NCBI RefSeq assembly: GCF_005885815.1
Contig: NZ_CP040602.1
Span: 1,565,630 to 1,629,629, forward strand
Length of the DNA stretch: 64,000 nucleotides
From: Thiomicrorhabdus sediminis
Lineage (GTDB): Bacteria; Pseudomonadota; Gammaproteobacteria; Thiomicrospirales; Thiomicrospiraceae
Direction: 5' to 3'
Shown here: one piece after another, positions 1 to 10,147 of the stretch
Layout of the letters: each line of letters opens with the position of its first letter
Numbering within the stretch: position 1 is the stretch's first letter
Translations under genes and position numbers: made by a program
Notes under the pieces: generated by a model
The model's input: the letters and a program-made list of their open reading frames with translations, nothing else
Database searches by the model: none
What the model was told of the DNA's origin: nothing

Positions 1-1151
1 AGCAATTTGTAATCAACGCCTTGTAGCTTACCGTTCTGGATATCCAAATCCATACAACCAACGAACTTACCGTTAGAACCTGCGTTAGTTACGTAACACA
101 CACCACCGTTTGGTGTCTTAACATTGATTGTCTTAGGAATACCATCGTGTGTGTGACCACCGAAGATCGCATCGATACCCGATACGCGAGAAGCCATCTT
201 GATATCAACGTCCATACCGTTGTGTGAGATCATTACAACCGCAGCAACTTTTTCTTCGGCACGGATCTTATCAACCGTTTCCTGAAGCGCGTCTTCACGA
301 AGACCGAAAGACCAATCCGGGAAGTTAGACTGTGGGTTAGCGTTAGCTGTACGAGGGAACGCCTGACCAACGATCGCAACACGCTCACCATTTACAACTT
401 TAACAGTGTAAGGCTTGAAAGCACGTGCTTCGTCTTCGTCAAATAGACCAACGCCATTGTTAGCGTCAACCATTTCACGGTAAGCATCACCGAACAATGA
501 ATCTTCTTTAACACGGATGTTCTGTGCTACGAATTCACCTTTGAATGCGTTCAAGTTCTTAAGAACTTCTTCAGCCTTGTATGTGAATTCCCAGTGACCT
601 GTCATGATATCTACACCTAGAAGGTTAGACGCTTCAACCATGTCCATACCACGTGTAAACAATGCTGTACCAGAACCGTGCCACAAGTCACCACCATCCA
701 TAGTGATAGTGTTTTCACGACCACCAGCTTGCTCACGTAGCTTGTCTAGCAATGTTTTAACGTGTGCGAAACCACCCACTTTACCGTAACGCTCTGACGC
801 TTCAGTGAAGTCTAGGTATGAGAACGCGTGCGCTAGAGGAGTGTTAGCTTCGATACCTAATTCTTTAAGCAACTTGTGACCAACAACGTGAGGAAGCTGA
901 CCGAAAGCCGGACCAGTACCTAGGTTAACGTTTGGCTCACGGAAGTAGATTGGCTTTAACTGAGCGTGTGTATCAGTAATGTGCAATAGACGAACCTTAC
1001 CTTTCATTGGCTGGTTGTAGATTGCATCAGATGCTTTAGCTAGAGCAGCTTTATCAGCACCACCAGACATAGCTTTCGCTGTACCAGGTAACATCCCCGC
1101 AGCAGCGGCCATAGACATTACATGTAGAAATTCGCGGCGATTTAAAGACAT
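1..1151 (-). CDS. soxB: SoxB, thiosulfohydrolase of the Sox sulfur-oxidation system (3' end beyond window)
   Basis: SoxB hydrolyses sulfate off the thiosulfonate intermediate held on SoxYZ in the periplasm. About 383 N-terminal residues are present and the gene runs off the left edge. The start ATG follows a GGAGAG ribosome site. The N-terminus SLNRREFLHVMSMAAAAGM is a twin-arginine signal. The metallophosphatase core is visible: HITDTHAQLKP near residue 58, DGGDLWHGSGTA near 150, and GHWEFTY, the SoxB-type replacement of the 5'-nucleotidase GNHE motif. The later GHTHDG metal-binding motif is also present. Arg codons after the signal are mostly CGT, a bias typical of highly expressed genes. 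It is separated from purL by 223 bp holding its own promoter candidate, and no other sox gene is in view. An ordinary 5'-nucleotidase is unlikely given GHWEFTY. Confidence 0.95.
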   Translation of the reverse strand, partial: MSLNRREFLHVMSMAAAAGMLPGTAKAMSGGADKAALAKASDAIYNQPMKGKVRLLHITDTHAQLKPIYFREPNVNLGTGPAFGQLPHVVGHKLLKELGIEANTPLAHAFSYLDFTEASERYGKVGGFAHVKTLLDKLREQAGGRENTITMDGGDLWHGSGTALFTRGMDMVEASNLLGVDIMTGHWEFTYKAEEVLKNLNAFKGEFVAQNIRVKEDSLFGDAYREMVDANNGVGLFDEDEARAFKPYTVKVVNGERVAIVGQAFPRTANANPQSNFPDWSFGLREDALQETVDKIRAEEKVAAVVMISHNGMDVDIKMASRVSGIDAIFGGHTHDGIPKTINVKTPNGGVCYVTNAGSNGKFVGCMDLDIQNGKLQGVDYKL

Positions 1152-1182
1152 TAGGTCTCTCCGTTTTATTTAAAATTATTGT

Positions 1183-1207
1183 CCTGCATGAAACCGGTTC
1201 ACGCAGG
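1183..1207. promoter_or_regulatory. 25-bp imperfect palindrome in the soxB leader
   Basis: Arms CCTGCATGAAACC and GGTTCACGCAGG form a near-perfect dyad centred on CCGG, 32 bp upstream of the soxB ATG. On the soxB mRNA it would fold as a long hairpin with no T-run after it, so it is not a terminator. It could be an operator or a 5'-UTR stabiliser. The symmetry is seen directly; the function is inferred. Confidence 0.45.
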
Positions 1208-1229
1208 GCCAAGAAAAAATTATCGGACA

Positions 1230-1258
1230 AATTTAAAGGCTGAAAGCCTTAAAGTCAA
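1230..1258 (-). promoter_or_regulatory. Candidate sigma-70 promoter of soxB with a palindromic spacer
   Basis: On the minus strand TTGACT (1253-1258), a 17-bp spacer and TAAATT (1230-1235) make a plausible -35/-10 pair. The spacer contains the inverted repeat AAGGC-tttca-GCCTT (1236-1250), a possible operator between the two elements or a weak hairpin left from purL termination. Transcription would begin about 70 nt upstream of the soxB ATG. Confidence 0.45.
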
Positions 1259-1374
1259 ATAAACTAAAGTTTTCATCGAATAAATTTTATTTATATCCAA
1301 TTAAATCTTTTTAAAACTCAGTTTTCCCTATAAATTACAAGGTTTTATAAGGTCCACTGCATTTGATAAGTCAA

Positions 1375-4300
1375 TCACCCTACCCACTTACGAGCATTAC
1401 GGAACAGACGCATCCAAGGCGCATCCTCCTGCCAGTCATCAGGATGCCAAGAGTTCTGCACGGTTCTGAATACGCGTTCCGGGTGTGGCATCATAATGGT
1501 GACACGCCCATCAGGGGTCGTCAGGCCAGTCATACCGTTTGCGGTTCCGTTCGGGTTAAATGGGTAAGCTTCGGTTGGATTACCCTGAGCATCGACATAA
1601 CGCACACCAACCAAACCTTCGACATTTGCCGCATCACCGGCACCAAAATCCATGCGCCCTTCACCGTGAGCAACCGCAACCGGGATACGTGTCCCTGCCA
1701 TTCCTTTTAATAGAATAGATGGGGATTCTTCGATTTGAACCTGTGAGAAGCGCGCTTCGAACTGTTCCGATTCATTGCGTACGAACGCCGGCCAGCTTTG
1801 TGCACCAGGGATAATTTCTTTTAGATTTGACAACATTTGACAACCGTTACAGACACCTAAAGTAAAAGTATCTTCACGATTGAAGAAGCTCTCAAAAGTG
1901 GTACGCGCCGTATCATTAAACAGAATTGAGTTTGCCCAACCTCGACCGGCACCTAAAACGTCACCGTAAGAGAAACCACCGCAGGCGACCAGCCCCTTAT
2001 AATCATCAAATTTGACTTCGCCGGATAACACATCGGTCATATGCACATCGATCGCATCAAAGCCCGCCTTAGTGAAAGCGGCCGCCATTTCCTGCTGACC
2101 GTTAACCCCTTGCTCACGCAAGATAGCGACTTTCGGACGTGGCTTACCGGCAAATTCCGCAGTAATATCGTCATTCATATCAAAAGTGACCAGCGGGGCG
2201 ATTTCGGTATTGGCATCATTCTCGATCGCATCGAACTCTTGCTTGGCACAGTTTTCATTATCACGCAGTGCCTGCATGCGGTAAGAGGTTTCCGTCCACC
2301 AAGCTTGCAACTGCTTGCGTGACATGGATAGTAGCTCAGCGCCATTTGCACTGAAGGTCACCTGATCATTTGTATTGATTGACCCCACCCAGTGAGCCAT
2401 AGTCGATAGATTATGATCGACAAGAATGGCTTCAACGGCTGCTTTATTGCTGGCCGCAACCTGAATGACAACGCCGACTTCCTCGGCACATAAGGCCGCC
2501 ACCGGCTCATTCCCTAAAGCAGAAACATCAATATCGATACCGCAGTGACCGGCAAATGCCATTTCCATTAAGGTGACCAACAAACCACCATCAGCACGGT
2601 CATGATAAGCCAGCATCAATTCATCGGCCAACATCTGCTGAGTGGCATTGAATAGATTCAATAAGTCTTCAGCCGAGTCTAAATCGGCAGACACATCACC
2701 GATCTGGTTATAAACTTGAGCTAGACAGCTGGCACCGATACGGTTCTGACCTTTACCTAAATCGATTACCAGCAGTTCGCTATCACCTTTGTCGGTTCGC
2801 AACTGCGGAGTTACCGTTTTACGCACATCTTCAACCGGCGCGAAAGTGGTGATATTCAACGACATTGGCGAGATAACCGCTTTATCATCGCTACCATCAT
2901 TCCAAACGGTTTTCATCGACATCGAATCTTTACCGACCGGGACGGCGATACCCAAAGCCGGACAGAGTTCCAAACCTACGGTTTCCACCGCATCATAAAG
3001 TGCCGAATCTTCACCCGGATGACCGGCTGCCGCCATCCAGTTGGCAGAGATTTTGATATCGCTCATTTTGCCGATTTTGGCACAAGCGATATTGGTGATC
3101 GCCTCGGCAATAGATAGACGCGCAGAAGCTTTCGGATTAATCAACGCCACCGGTGGACGTTCACCGGAAGCCATCGCTTCACCGGTATAACCGTTATAAT
3201 CCGAGCAAGTGATACCGGCGTTGGCGACCGGAACCTGCCAAGGCCCTACCATCTGGTCACGCGTTACCATACCGGTAATCGAACGATCCCCGATAGTGAT
3301 CAAAAAGTTTTTCGATGCAATGGTCGGCAACTTCAATAGACGCTCGGTGGCATCGGCCAAATCGATCACTGCCGTTTCAAAACCGGCTTGCGGAAGCTTG
3401 CGGCTTTCTACGGTACGGTGCATCTTAGGCGGCTTACCTAATAATACGTTTAGCGGCATATCGACAGGATTGTTATCAAACAGACTGTCATTAACAATCA
3501 ATTCTTGCTCTTTAGTCGCTTCACCAACAATTGCATACAAACAACGTTCACGCTTACAGATTGCTTCAAACTGTTCGATCTTGTCCGCATAGATGGCAAT
3601 AACATAACGTTCTTGAGATTCGTTTGACCAGATTTCCATTGGCGACATGCCCGGCTCATCGATCAACACCTTACGTAAATCGATACGCCCCCCCTTACCG
3701 GCATCATTGACCAATTCAGGGAAAGCATTAGAGATACCACCGGCACCGACATCGTGAATCGATGCGATTGGCGAATCGGTACCGAGATAAGTGCAGCGGT
3801 CGATGACTTCCTGCGCACGGCGCTCCATCTCTGGGTTTTCACGCTGAACGGACGCGAAATCCAAAGCTTCAGAACCGGAACCTGTATCCACTGAAGACGC
3901 GGCACCACCACCCAGACCAATCAACATTGCCGGACCACCTAAAACCACCAGCTTGGCGCCAACCGGAATATCGCCTTTTTGAATATGTTCTTCACGGATA
4001 CTACCTAGACCACCCGCCAACATAATCGGCTTATGGTAACCGCGTACTTCCTCACCGTCATGAGTCACCATGGTGTTTTCATAGGTACGGAAATAACCGT
4101 TGATCGCCGGACGACCGAATTCGTTGTTGAAACCTGCCGCACCCAAAGGCCCTTCAATCATGATTTCCATTGGCGTGACAATGCGCCCTGGTTTACCGTA
4201 GTCACGTTCCCAAGGCTGTTTAAAGCCCGGGATATTCAAGTTAGACACGGTAAAGCCTGTCAAACCGGCTTTTGGCTTGGAGCCACGACCGGTAGCACCT

Positions 4301-5244
4301 TCGTCACGGATTTCACCACCTGAACCGGTAGCAGCACCCGGCCACGGAGAAATCGCGGTCGGGTGGTTATGGGTTTCCACTTTGATCTGGAAATGCACCG
4401 GCTCTTCATTGAACTGATACTGGAGCGTTTCAGGATTCGGGAAAAAACGTGTCGCTTGCGCACCGGCAATGACCGCCGCGTTATCGCTATAGGCCGATAA
4501 CACACCTTCCGGGCTTTTTTGATAGGTATTGCGAATCATACCAAACAAAGAATTCGGTTTATCTTCACCATCGATCGTCCAATCAGCATTGAAGATCTTA
4601 TGACGACAGTGCTCCGAGTTTGCCTGAGCAAACATCATCAATTCGGCATCCACCGGATTACGTCCCAGCCCTTCAAACGCGGTGACCAAGTAATCGATTT
4701 CATCTTCACTTAACGCCAAGCCCATTTCAGTATTGGCTGCAACCAAAGCTTCACGACCACCAGTTAAAATATCAACCGTACTATAAGGCTTTGGTTGCTG
4801 ATGGGAGAACAGCGCTTCTAGCGCCGCGAAATCATAAGACACCTGCTCCATCATACGATCGAAAAGCGCGGCTTCCATGGCTGCACGATCTTGACTGTTA
4901 ACACCCTTTAGACTGTAGACAATACCTCGCTCGATACGCTCAAGCGATTCAATACCACAAGTATGAGTGATATCGGTTGCCTTGGATGACCACGGCGAAA
5001 TCGTACCGATACGCGGTGTCACTATGCAGCTATCCGAGTTCAAATCACCGCTTTTTTCCTGCTCGGAATTATTCAATAAAATATTCAGATGCTGACGCTG
5101 AGACGGCGTCAATTCGGTTTTTAAATCGACAAAATAAACAAATTGCGATTCGACAGCATCGATTGAGCCGATGGCTTTAAGCTTATCTAGCAATTGATTT
5201 AGACGGTAAGCGGAGTGCGCTGGATTACCCCAGATAACTTGCAT
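1375..5244 (-). CDS. purL: Phosphoribosylformylglycinamidine synthase (FGAM synthase)
   Basis: The enzyme converts FGAR, glutamine and ATP to FGAM in purine synthesis. At 1289 residues it is the large single-chain gammaproteobacterial form (E. coli about 1295). The order is an N-terminal PurS-like domain, a linker, two ATP-grasp-like AIR-synthase halves, and a C-terminal class-I glutaminase. The glutaminase nucleophile lies in [10 protein letters not shown] near residue 1130 and its His-Glu pair in MPHPERVFR near 1255. The metal/ATP segment [19 protein letters not shown] is intact. The start [14 protein letters not shown] matches the family N-terminus and has an AAAGGG ribosome site. It is monocistronic as far as can be seen, with a terminator-like hairpin immediately upstream. 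Confidence 0.98.
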   Translation of the reverse strand: MQVIWGNPAHSAYRLNQLLDKLKAIGSIDAVESQFVYFVDLKTELTPSQRQHLNILLNNSEQEKSGDLNSDSCIVTPRIGTISPWSSKATDITHTCGIESLERIERGIVYSLKGVNSQDRAAMEAALFDRMMEQVSYDFAALEALFSHQQPKPYSTVDILTGGREALVAANTEMGLALSEDEIDYLVTAFEGLGRNPVDAELMMFAQANSEHCRHKIFNADWTIDGEDKPNSLFGMIRNTYQKSPEGVLSAYSDNAAVIAGAQATRFFPNPETLQYQFNEEPVHFQIKVETHNHPTAISPWPGAATGSGGEIRDEGATGRGSKPKAGLTGFTVSNLNIPGFKQPWERDYGKPGRIVTPMEIMIEGPLGAAGFNNEFGRPAINGYFRTYENTMVTHDGEEVRGYHKPIMLAGGLGSIREEHIQKGDIPVGAKLVVLGGPAMLIGLGGGAASSVDTGSGSEALDFASVQRENPEMERRAQEVIDRCTYLGTDSPIASIHDVGAGGISNAFPELVNDAGKGGRIDLRKVLIDEPGMSPMEIWSNESQERYVIAIYADKIEQFEAICKRERCLYAIVGEATKEQELIVNDSLFDNNPVDMPLNVLLGKPPKMHRTVESRKLPQAGFETAVIDLADATERLLKLPTIASKNFLITIGDRSITGMVTRDQMVGPWQVPVANAGITCSDYNGYTGEAMASGERPPVALINPKASARLSIAEAITNIACAKIGKMSDIKISANWMAAAGHPGEDSALYDAVETVGLELCPALGIAVPVGKDSMSMKTVWNDGSDDKAVISPMSLNITTFAPVEDVRKTVTPQLRTDKGDSELLVIDLGKGQNRIGASCLAQVYNQIGDVSADLDSAEDLLNLFNATQQMLADELMLAYHDRADGGLLVTLMEMAFAGHCGIDIDVSALGNEPVAALCAEEVGVVIQVAASNKAAVEAILVDHNLSTMAHWVGSINTNDQVTFSANGAELLSMSRKQLQAWWTETSYRMQALRDNENCAKQEFDAIENDANTEIAPLVTFDMNDDITAEFAGKPRPKVAILREQGVNGQQEMAAAFTKAGFDAIDVHMTDVLSGEVKFDDYKGLVACGGFSYGDVLGAGRGWANSILFNDTARTTFESFFNREDTFTLGVCNGCQMLSNLKEIIPGAQSWPAFVRNESEQFEARFSQVQIEESPSILLKGMAGTRIPVAVAHGEGRMDFGAGDAANVEGLVGVRYVDAQGNPTEAYPFNPNGTANGMTGLTTPDGRVTIMMPHPERVFRTVQNSWHPDDWQEDAPWMRLFRNARKWVG

Positions 5245-5260
5245 AGTTTGAACCCTTTAC

Positions 5261-5287
5261 AAAAACAAAAGCCCTCTTATCGAGGGC
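5261..5287 (-). terminator. Rho-independent terminator between bamC and purL
   Basis: On the minus strand GCCCTC-gataa-GAGGGC is followed by TTTTGTTTTT. It should end the dapA-bamC transcript. The T-run stops only about 16 nt before the purL ATG, so no purL promoter fits between hairpin and gene. purL must be read through it or have a promoter inside bamC, which leaves attenuation open. Confidence 0.85.
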
Positions 5288-5305
5288 GCTGAGAATGCCT
5301 GCGAT

Positions 5306-6424
5306 TTATTTCAATAAACCGAGACTTTCAAAAATATAACGTCGTTGATCTTCATTTAAAGGTGCCGCACCTTCCGGTGAAGAGACCTTTAAGATCACTT
5401 TGTCTTTACTGTCTTCAGCTTGAGCAAGCTTTAACTTAACCACTTCTGGCAAGTCCTTCTTACCGGCATCAGACCAGAACGCCAGTGAAGACAGGAATGA
5501 ATCTTCTTCGCGAAGGTTATTAGGTACCTTCACCCAAATTTCGTTTTGCGATGCTTTGACATTGTCGATCGACCAGGCGGCACGATAGATCATCGCCTGC
5601 AGATAACTCCAACCTTGCTCCATTGAAGTTCTAAAGGCTAAACCTTCCAGCTCGGTACCTTCAACCACTTCAACCTGCTGCTCCGTGACCTTTAACTGAG
5701 CCAAAGCCTTTTCACTACTTGAACCGAAAAAGACCATTGCCTGATACAAGGCTTCCGCTTCCATGATTGGATTATATGGGCGCATGCGCCACTGACGGTC
5801 GATATCTCGTGCTTCGTTGGCATCCGGTGAATAGACCTGTGAGTGGTTGATATAGACTTTAACGACAGAACGCGCCACGTCGGTTTCGACACGAGCCGTA
5901 TATTTGTCATAGATACCGTCGGCTAATTCCGGACGCCAGCTATTCAATAATTTGGTAATCGGGCCAACATCATCTAAAGGCACCAATTCGGTACGCGCAA
6001 TAAAATCGGTTTTCATGACACCGATATCTTTACGCTCCTCTTTCAGGTCAAAACCTTTAGAGATAAAGAATCGTTTTAAACTAGACCAGACCTGTTCGCT
6101 ATTTTCAGACTCCACTTCAATCCAGCGCTCGGAAAGATTGCCATTCATAGCAATGCCCTGCGCCTTGAAGTTAGGGATATGGTCATAGGTATCTTGTTGC
6201 GCCAAAGCATCCTGCTCGGCTTTTTCCAAAGCCAATGACATCTCTGTTTTAGGCTTAGCCGGGTTAAACAGATTTGGCGGCATTTCCAAAGATTTAACTA
6301 ATTTGGCTTCATTGTCTCTATAGCTACCGTCCGATCCGAACATATTAGAAAGTGAAGAACACCCGGTTAAACCAAGCGAGGCGACCACAGTCGAAACTAC
6401 CACGGTTTTTGCATAAAGACGCAT
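5306..6424 (-). CDS. bamC: BamC, outer-membrane protein assembly lipoprotein
   Basis: BamC is an accessory lipoprotein of the BAM complex that inserts beta-barrel proteins into the outer membrane. The N-terminus is a lipoprotein signal with lipobox LTGC and acylated Cys22. The 372-residue length is close to E. coli NlpB (344). A flexible N-terminal stretch is followed by two helix-grip regions, including the segment SERWIEVESENSEQVWSSL. It lies 44 bp downstream of dapA, the same dapA-nlpB pairing as in E. coli, which strongly supports the call. AAGGG lies upstream of the ATG and a terminator follows the stop. Confidence 0.9.
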   Translation of the reverse strand: MRLYAKTVVVSTVVASLGLTGCSSLSNMFGSDGSYRDNEAKLVKSLEMPPNLFNPAKPKTEMSLALEKAEQDALAQQDTYDHIPNFKAQGIAMNGNLSERWIEVESENSEQVWSSLKRFFISKGFDLKEERKDIGVMKTDFIARTELVPLDDVGPITKLLNSWRPELADGIYDKYTARVETDVARSVVKVYINHSQVYSPDANEARDIDRQWRMRPYNPIMEAEALYQAMVFFGSSSEKALAQLKVTEQQVEVVEGTELEGLAFRTSMEQGWSYLQAMIYRAAWSIDNVKASQNEIWVKVPNNLREEDSFLSSLAFWSDAGKKDLPEVVKLKLAQAEDSKDKVILKVSSPEGAAPLNEDQRRYIFESLGLLK

Positions 6425-6468
6425 AAAAAAATTACCCTTAATTAGTCATCAATTATCAGTCAGAAAAT

Positions 6469-7353
6469 TTACTTTTTTAAAGTTATACCAGCTTTTTCCA
6501 TCGCCTGACGAACTATTGGCTGTGCCGAGGCTGATAAAGGCGTTAATGGTAGGCGAATCGCCTCTCCCATTAAGCCCATTTGTGCTACCGCCCATTTGAC
6601 CGGAATCGGATTAGCTTCAATAAAAAGATCGTTATGTAAGGCCTGCAAAGGCTTATCAAGTTCATGAGCCTTATCCGCATTACCAGCCAAAGCTTGTGCA
6701 TAGACTTCTCGCAGTTGCGCCGGGGCAACGTTTGCGGTTACCGAAATACCACCATGGCCACCGGCTAGAATAAAATCGACTGCCGAAGCATCATCACCGC
6801 TATAAAGATCGAAGTCCTCATCGACTCCCGCCTTGATGGCATCGATACGACTCAAATCACCGGTGGCTTCTTTAATCCCGATAATATTATCGATCTTCGC
6901 CAGACGGATCACCGTCTCCGGCAAAAGGTCACAGGCGGTACGCCCTGGAACATTATAAAGAATCTGCGGGATATCGACGCTTTCGGCGATTTTTTTGTAA
7001 TGGAGATACAAGCCTTCTTGGGTAGGCTTGTTGTAGTAAGGCGTTACCAATAAAGCGGCATCTGCACCGGCTTTTTTAGCGCATTGCGTCAACATCAGTG
7101 CTTCACTGGTTGAGTTGGCACCGGTACCGGCGATTACAGGAATTCGACCGCTTGCCTTTTCGACAACAAACTTGACTACCTCACAGTGTTCCTCAAAATC
7201 GATTGTTGCCGACTCACCGGTTGTGCCCATGGCAACAATTGCATCGGTGTTAGAAGCGATATGAAACTCTATCAATTTTTCCAGAGCATCATAATCAACT
7301 GATTCATCTTCCAACATAGGCGTGACTAACGCCACCATACTGCCTCTAAACAC
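6469..7353 (-). CDS. dapA: 4-hydroxy-tetrahydrodipicolinate synthase
   Basis: DapA condenses pyruvate with aspartate semialdehyde, the first committed step to lysine and meso-diaminopimelate. It is a TIM barrel with the Schiff-base lysine in IGIKEATGD (Lys161), Tyr133 in TPYYNKPTQEG and the substrate loop GTTGESAT. I chose the GTG start at 7353, giving 294 residues beginning MFRGSMVALVTP, because it aligns with E. coli MFTGSIVAIVTP and has GGAGA eight bases upstream. A TTG five codons earlier is the alternative. It is the first gene of a dapA-bamC unit and diverges from bcp across about 230 bp. Confidence 0.96.
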   Translation of the reverse strand: MFRGSMVALVTPMLEDESVDYDALEKLIEFHIASNTDAIVAMGTTGESATIDFEEHCEVVKFVVEKASGRIPVIAGTGANSTSEALMLTQCAKKAGADAALLVTPYYNKPTQEGLYLHYKKIAESVDIPQILYNVPGRTACDLLPETVIRLAKIDNIIGIKEATGDLSRIDAIKAGVDEDFDLYSGDDASAVDFILAGGHGGISVTANVAPAQLREVYAQALAGNADKAHELDKPLQALHNDLFIEANPIPVKWAVAQMGLMGEAIRLPLTPLSASAQPIVRQAMEKAGITLKK

Positions 7354-7587
7354 TACAATTTTCTCCAAAACTTTGAGGGTAAATCAAAAAGTGTAATCTT
7401 ACCCTTTCCCCCCTAACACTTCAACAAATTAATGGCGCTTTAAGACAGCCAGCTACGCTTTTTTCGCCAGCCTTTTGAAGACGATAACTTTTTGCATTTT
7501 TTTGCGTTGCATTGACCGGCAAAAATCGTCATACTGAATCTAAATTTAGAAACCAAAACACATAATAAAAATCCAAGGAACTTCTCT

Positions 7588-8055
7588 ATGAGCATTAAAA
7601 TCGGCGACTCAATTAGCGCCTTTTCTCTTGCCGCCACCTCTGACACGACCGTTACCGAACAAGACCTATTGGGTAAATACACCGTCCTCTATTTTTATCC
7701 AAAAGACAGCACTCCTGGCTGCACAACAGAAGGCAACGACTTTAGCGAACTGTGTACACAGTTTGCCGAGAAGAACTGTCAGATTTTCGGTATTTCCATG
7801 GATTCAATGAAACGTCATGAGAATTTCAAAGCCAAACAGAACTTCGCTTTTGAACTGATTTCAGACCCTGATGCCGAACTTTGCCAACAGTTCGGTGTCT
7901 ATCAAATGAAAAAGAATTTCGGTAAAGAGTATATGGGCATAGTGCGCAGTACCTTTATTATCGATCCACAAGGAAAACTCGTTCTAGCATGGGACAAGGT
8001 TAAGGTGAAAGGCCATGCGGCGGAAGTATTGGAGGCTCTGACAGCCTTGCAGTAG
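7588..8055 (+). CDS. bcp: Peroxiredoxin of the Bcp/PrxQ family
   Basis: This is a thiol peroxidase reducing hydrogen peroxide and organic hydroperoxides in the cytoplasm. At 155 residues it has the thioredoxin-fold motif YFYPKDSTPGCTTE with peroxidatic Cys45. The resolving Cys50 of E. coli Bcp is replaced here (CTTEGN), so the enzyme is either 1-Cys type or uses another cysteine (three more lie at about residues 56, 64 and 94). AAGGA precedes the ATG. It is divergent from dapA and 45 bp upstream of the PhoH-family gene, so the two may be co-transcribed. Confidence 0.93.
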   Translation: MSIKIGDSISAFSLAATSDTTVTEQDLLGKYTVLYFYPKDSTPGCTTEGNDFSELCTQFAEKNCQIFGISMDSMKRHENFKAKQNFAFELISDPDAELCQQFGVYQMKKNFGKEYMGIVRSTFIIDPQGKLVLAWDKVKVKGHAAEVLEALTALQ

Positions 8056-8100
8056 TAGTTGAGACAGACAATTCGGTTTATATAGATATGAGGTGACAAT

Positions 8101-9507
8101 ATGACCAATGAAGCCAAACGGTTATTTATATTAGATACCAACGTGCTTATGCACGACCCGATGGCACTATTCAATTTCGAAGAGCATGATATTTTCATCT
8201 CAATGACGGTTCTCGAAGAACTTGATGCCGGTAAAAAAGGCATGTCTGAGGTTTCTCGAAATGTACGCGAAACCAACCGCCTGATTGATCAAATTATCAG
8301 CGATGCCAGTTTTGAAGATATCAAACACGGCCTTGAACTGGAACGCATCCATCCGAACCCGGAAAAAGCCAGCAGCCATCTCGGCAAACTATTCTTTGAA
8401 ACCGAACCGCTTCTTGCCGAATTACCCAAATCTCTACCCAGTCACAAAGCTGACAACCACATTCTACAAACCGGCCTCGCGCTAAAGAGCCAATACCCAG
8501 ATCGCAATGTCACGCTCGTCACCAAAGACATCAATATGCGCATCAAATCGTCCGCAGTCGGCCTTCATTCGGAAGATTACTATAATGACCGCGTACTCGA
8601 AGATGCCGACCTGTTATTTACCGGCTGGGAATACCTAGACAGTCACTTTTTTGAAACTCACGGCCAGAACATGAAGTCCTGGCAGGACGGCAGCCGCACC
8701 TTTTATGAAATGGATGTGGATGAACATTGCCACTGGTTTCCAAACCAGTGCCTAATCAGCGAAAATGACGCCGGCTTTAACGCCATTGTCAGAAGTGTCG
8801 AACACGGTAAAGCGATTTTGGAATACATGCATGACTTTACCCATGAGAATCACTCCGTTTGGGGAATTACCGCGCGCAATAGCGAACAGAATATTGCCCT
8901 TAACTTCCTAATGGATCCGGAAATCGATTTTGTTTCACTACTTGGGGTTGCCGGTACAGGTAAAACCTTGCTGGCACTTGCCGCCGCTCTGGAACAGACT
9001 CTTGACCAAAACATCTACAATGAAATCATTATGACTCGAGCCACCATCCCTGTCGGTGAAGACATCGGCTTCCTGCCGGGAACCGAAGAAGAGAAAATGA
9101 CTCCTTGGATGGGTGCGCTAATGGATAACCTTGAAGTATTGACCAGCTCGGACGGTTATACCGATTGGGAAAAAGAAAGCACCCAACAGCTGCTCAGCAA
9201 ACGCATTAAAATCAAATCAATGAACTTTATGCGCGGCCGCACTTTCCAGAAAAAATTCATTATTCTCGATGAAGCGCAAAACTTGACGCCAAAGCAGATG
9301 AAAACACTGGTCACCCGAGCCGGAGAAGGCACCAAAGTGGTTTGTTTAGGTAATATCAGTCAGATCGACTCACCTTACCTAACCGAAACAACAACCGGTC
9401 TAACCTATATCGTCGACCGTTTTAAATCCTGGAATCACAGTGCACACATCACTCTTCAGCAAGGGGAGCGTTCTCGACTTGCCGAGTTCGCATCAGACAA
9501 TCTATAA
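8101..9507 (+). CDS. PhoH-family protein with N-terminal PIN domain (PhoH2 type)
   Basis: PIN-PhoH (PhoH2) proteins join a PIN ribonuclease domain to a PhoH ATPase; characterised members unwind and cleave RNA. The PIN domain fills roughly residues 1-150, starting LFILDTNVLMHDP with the first acidic residue, and VTKDINMRIKS near 140 carries the later acidic residue. The ATPase has Walker A GVAGTGKT near 282 and Walker B FIILDEAQN near 388. Its 468-residue length is typical. The ribosome site GAGGTGA is strong and decides the start. It shares a transcript direction with bcp. No cognate antitoxin-like gene lies immediately upstream, so a toxin-antitoxin role is not indicated. Confidence 0.92.
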   Translation: MTNEAKRLFILDTNVLMHDPMALFNFEEHDIFISMTVLEELDAGKKGMSEVSRNVRETNRLIDQIISDASFEDIKHGLELERIHPNPEKASSHLGKLFFETEPLLAELPKSLPSHKADNHILQTGLALKSQYPDRNVTLVTKDINMRIKSSAVGLHSEDYYNDRVLEDADLLFTGWEYLDSHFFETHGQNMKSWQDGSRTFYEMDVDEHCHWFPNQCLISENDAGFNAIVRSVEHGKAILEYMHDFTHENHSVWGITARNSEQNIALNFLMDPEIDFVSLLGVAGTGKTLLALAAALEQTLDQNIYNEIIMTRATIPVGEDIGFLPGTEEEKMTPWMGALMDNLEVLTSSDGYTDWEKESTQQLLSKRIKIKSMNFMRGRTFQKKFIILDEAQNLTPKQMKTLVTRAGEGTKVVCLGNISQIDSPYLTETTTGLTYIVDRFKSWNHSAHITLQQGERSRLAEFASDNL

Positions 9508-9543
9508 GAATTAATGGCAACGCTGCGTTTTTAACAAGCCATA

Positions 9544-9581
9544 AACAAAAAAAACCCGGCTGGATAAATCCAACCGGGGGT
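9544..9581 (-). terminator. Strong rho-independent terminator
   Basis: On the minus strand the stem CCGGTTGGAT/ATCCAGCCGG with a two-base loop is followed by eight T. It lies about 150 bp beyond the stop of the NIF3-like gene and probably ends that transcript. On the plus strand, the phoH direction, the stem has no useful T-run. Confidence 0.8.
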
Positions 9582-9732
9582 TCCATATAAGGGGGGAACA
9601 ATCTTAGCTCTTTAAGAGGAGTGTTGTATGAAACAACGAAACCAATGTTAAATGATGTTTGCAGACATATCAACAAATACTAATATAAAAAGTATGACAA
9701 AAGTTTAAAGAGACTTCAGATTCGATTCAGGG

Positions 9733-10062
9733 TTAAAATTCGCTAATAACTTCAAGCACATCAAAAGCAGGTGTCTCATAAGGATGGGCAGATTTTAACG
9801 CTGCTATCACCGCTTTGATACGACTTTTTTCAACCACCAGTTCAACACGATATTCATCGACCACTGCCAACTCATTAAGCTCACCGATAAAAGCCGAACT
9901 TCCTGGTAAAGCACGAAACTGCCCCTGGCCTTTGACTTGCCAGCTACAATTATCGTAATTACCGATCACCCCACCACCGGCTGCAAACATCGCCTGCTTG
10001 ACCTGCTCAAGATGGGTTTCGGGAATAAAAACCGTTAATTTGTATAGACTTCTATCAGCCAT
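9733..10062 (-). CDS. Small NIF3/YqfO-type (CutA-like fold) protein
   Basis: This 109-residue protein resembles the short stand-alone gammaproteobacterial proteins annotated as NGG1p-interacting factor NIF3, equivalent to the inserted YqfO domain of larger NIF3 proteins, with a PII/CutA-like ferredoxin fold. It begins YKLTVFIPETHLEQVKQAMF, has AAGGGVIGNYDNCSWQ in the middle, and ends with the hallmark SAHPYETPAFDVLEV. No catalytic role is established. GGGGGA lies upstream of the ATG. It is divergent from the small membrane protein at 10148 across 85 bp. Confidence 0.8.
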   Translation of the reverse strand: MADRSLYKLTVFIPETHLEQVKQAMFAAGGGVIGNYDNCSWQVKGQGQFRALPGSSAFIGELNELAVVDEYRVELVVEKSRIKAVIAALKSAHPYETPAFDVLEVISEF

Positions 10063-10147
10063 TCATAAATCCCCCTGTAAAAAACGTAAAAATTGAGTTT
10101 TATTCACACTACAATAGAAACAATTTTAGACCCATTAAAGGAAAAAT

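Noticed and set aside
9449-9676. 75-codon minus-strand open frame overlapping the phoH 3' end
   Set aside because: It spans a strong terminator hairpin and has no ribosome site or recognisable family; it is most likely a shadow frame.
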